This document shows, piece by piece, positions 61,716 through 64,000 of a stretch of DNA of 64,000 nucleotides; the stretch's first letter is position 1, and each line of letters opens with the position of its first letter. Location of the stretch: positions 187,251 through 251,250 of the forward strand of contig VFFE01006056.1 of assembly GCA_008921705.1 (NCBI GenBank), given 5' to 3'. Source of the stretch: Burhinus oedicnemus. Taxonomy: Eukaryota > Chordata > Aves > Charadriiformes > Burhinidae. The position numbers and the translations under genes are program-made. The notes below the pieces were generated by a model. The model saw only the letters and a program-made list of their open reading frames with translations, was not told the DNA's origin and did no database searches.

Positions 61716-64000
61716 AGTCATCTTTTTTGGGAAAATGCTTATGTGCTGAGGAGTACGTAGGGATGCGGATCATTCTGTCTCTACAACAGAATTTGAATAA
61801 CATGTAATAGGGGAGGCACTGGTGGAGCGCCGAACAAAGATGGAAACAATACAGGGAATTAACTCTAACAGTGTCGGATGGTCTTTTGCCACTCCCCCAG
61901 TGAGAAATATCAGCCGAGCAGTTGTGCCCCATCTATTGTGCGTGCAGAGAAGAAGCCCAGGAGCGTTGCGGAGAGGACAGCGTATGACCAGGCGGTTAAA
62001 GGGTACCACAACACACAGGTGATGGAGCTAAGCTAGGTTTGCAAAGGCCGCCTCGCCTCGGGAGCCCTGTGTGTGGCACTACCAGCTGCTCCTTGGGTTA
62101 AGAGCGTGCTGCGTAACGCAGCGCTGAGTTAAAGGCAAGGAGGGCGAAGGACAAAACACCATGCAGAAGTGCTCATTGGCTTCTGCCAAGCAGTGTCAAG
62201 GGTCCTCACCCTTGGGTGCCCTCTGCACTGCAATGCCTTTGCCCAAAGGTGCTCGTGCACCTTAGAGATAGCAGCCAGAGAGAGCTCGGGCTACCACCGG
62301 TAGGTACGCACATATGCGGCAGAGCTGAGTTGGAGAATTAATTTGCAATTCAAATGCAGCTACTGAGGTAGACAAATTTAATTATTTAGAGACATTCAAG
62401 CCAGATTTCTATGTGCCACACTCATGTGTATTTGTCAAAAACGATCATTTGCTTCATTTACTCTGCAATGATTTTCATATTTTGAATTGTCACCTCAGCT
62501 CTTAAAGTTGTGATGTATGGCTGGCACCAAAATATCTGAGGAACTCCAGACAAAGAGTAAGTGCTTGGGAACGTGGCCGAGGCTGTTCCTGCTCCAGTAT
62601 GACACCAGGCAGGCTTTATTGCTTAGTGCTCGCCTTCAGAGCTGATACACACCACCATCTGGCAGGTGTACACAAAGAGAAAGCAGCACATCAAAAAGTC
62701 TGATTATCATCATGCCTGTGTGCGTAACCACGTGGAGGAGGCCAGGAACAGAAGCCGTACGTTTCAGAGAACGAAGCCTCAGCAGATGAATTCCCCATGA
62801 GGTAATGGGAAAATCTTGCTCGCCTTATCCACCTCGGTAATTTCACCGAGGTGAACTTGCATGAGAAAGGCAGGCAGAACCTGTGTAGGTCTGGTGAAAG
62901 ATACCGGAGGAACACGCATGAGACAGAGATCAAAATGACAATGCTTTGGTAGGGCAGAAATGGAAAGAAAATGGGAGTAGGTGTGCAGCAAATTTTCTGA
63001 GAGCGCAGAACTAATTTTACTCTTATCAGATGCAACGTTATGAACAGTACATAATTTTCAGCACAAGCAGATCTGGCACTAGCATATTTTAGAGGTTTTT
63101 CATGTGGAGTGGCACGATGCAGCTCCAGGCCCTCCGTTCCTCATGATTAATGCATCCTGCTTTCTGTGTACGAGAAACCTCGAGCTGTGCAGGTACATAA
63201 TGGGCACATAAATGGGAAGAATTCAGAAAGGGTTTTTCTCACAACCCCAGTGACTGAAAAATCCAAAGAATTTTGCTTATTCATTTCACCTGACCTCGTA
63301 GCTTTGGTGAACTCTATCCCTCTCTAAATAAGAAACCTGCTTGTTCTGCTTTTTGATGGATGATTCTGCTTTACTACCCAGCATTTTACAACTAATGCAG
63401 TATTTCTGGAAAGGCTCATATTGTGCAAATCAAAGATATGATTTTGGATCATAACCAAAAATATGATGGGACAGTGTCCTTAAAAATAATCTTTATTCAG
63501 TATTTTTATTCTATCAAATTTGTTTTCTTGCCCTATCTGCTGTACATCACTGTGACACATTCTTTTGCTAAAAGACTTCTAGAGGGAAATACTAAGTTTT
63601 CTTTCCTTCAATACCATGTGCTTGGAGACCTTGATTTTTAACAGGGAGACAAATCCTCCTCCAGTTTTAGGGCCTAGATATAGATGTGTTTGATTCTATA
63701 GGCCACTCAGGAACATATTTGAATTTGTTCCTTTGCTTACCTGCGGTCAGAATTCAAAGCACACAGTACACAAGACTGTAAGTCACTCCTTCTGGCTAAT
63801 TAACATGATCGTATATTATCTGTCTTCCCATCACAAATGAGACATATAGAGAAGCCTACAAGCCTGGTGGCTCCCTACGGATTGTCATGGCGCTGGTATC
63901 TACACTAACGTTAAAATGAAGAATCATTAGGCTTTTGCACTGACAAGATGGTCTGCAAGACCCAAGCCCATTACATTTTAGGGTGTGTTTTCAAACATTA
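61716..64000. other. Unique sequence without a supported gene
   Basis: No gene recognised up to the window edge. Contains the AT-rich homeobox/POU-like segment at 62330-62480 and the nested inverted repeat at 62830-62855. A 114-codon minus-strand frame (62691-63035) spans the palindrome and has no recognisable domain. Confidence 0.55.
62830..62855. repeat. Nested perfect inverted repeats
   Basis: CACCTCGGT (62830-62838) and ACCGAGGTG (62845-62853) are perfect 9-bp inverted arms around a 6-bp spacer. Overlapping them, TTCACC-GA-GGTGAA (62842-62855) is a second perfect inverted repeat with 6-bp arms. The GGTGA half-sites recall T-box and some nuclear-receptor sites, but no consensus is matched fully. 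Confidence 0.7.

Overview
The window looks like a gene-poor or intronic stretch of an amniote nuclear genome, most probably a bird. Three things in the sequence point there. (1) The dominant recognisable repeats are CR1 LINE fragments, both old (about 8.8-10.2 kb, 22.1 kb, 36.8-37.2 kb) and younger (12.9-13.7 kb, 14.1-14.5 kb, a 3' stub at 45.5 kb). (2) There is one solo LTR of ERVL-like type (32501-33259). (3) There is no sign of the dense SINE/L1 content of mammals. The wording of the reverse-strand CR1 at 14.1-14.5 kb resembles copies I know from Neoaves rather than chicken. That last point is recall, not a database result.

I cannot support any protein-coding gene, tRNA, rRNA, CRISPR array or bacterial-type operon. 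The open frames are short, overlap on both strands and carry no recognisable domains, apart from remnants of CR1 ORF2. The longest frame, 283 codons on the minus strand at 38026-38877, is unusually long for chance but resembles no family I recognise. Two short intervals (1968-2064 and 18082-18139) look like exons by splice signals only.

Layout. 1-8.77 kb: unique sequence with an RFX-type X-box palindrome beside three FOX-type motifs at 5.47-5.52 kb. 8.77-10.17 kb: long, decayed ancient CR1 on the plus strand. 12.87-14.51 kb: two CR1 copies pointing tail to tail, 359 bp apart. 22.05-22.20 kb: ancient CR1 tail, minus strand. 32.50-33.26 kb: solo LTR. 36.78-37.21 kb: ancient CR1 tail, minus strand. 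It shares a perfect 26-bp string with a site 1.3 kb away inside the 283-codon frame. 37.2-37.9 kb: homeodomain/PBX-motif-rich sequence that may be a conserved non-coding element. 39.9-40.1 kb: probable ancient MITE. 61.6-61.7 kb: MIR-like SINE remnant. 62.83-62.86 kb: nested perfect inverted repeats.

I do not see an undescribed biological system here. The best leads are regulatory (the X-box/FOX cluster, possible conserved elements, the shared 26-mer and the nested palindrome). Each depends on a comparison I could not run.
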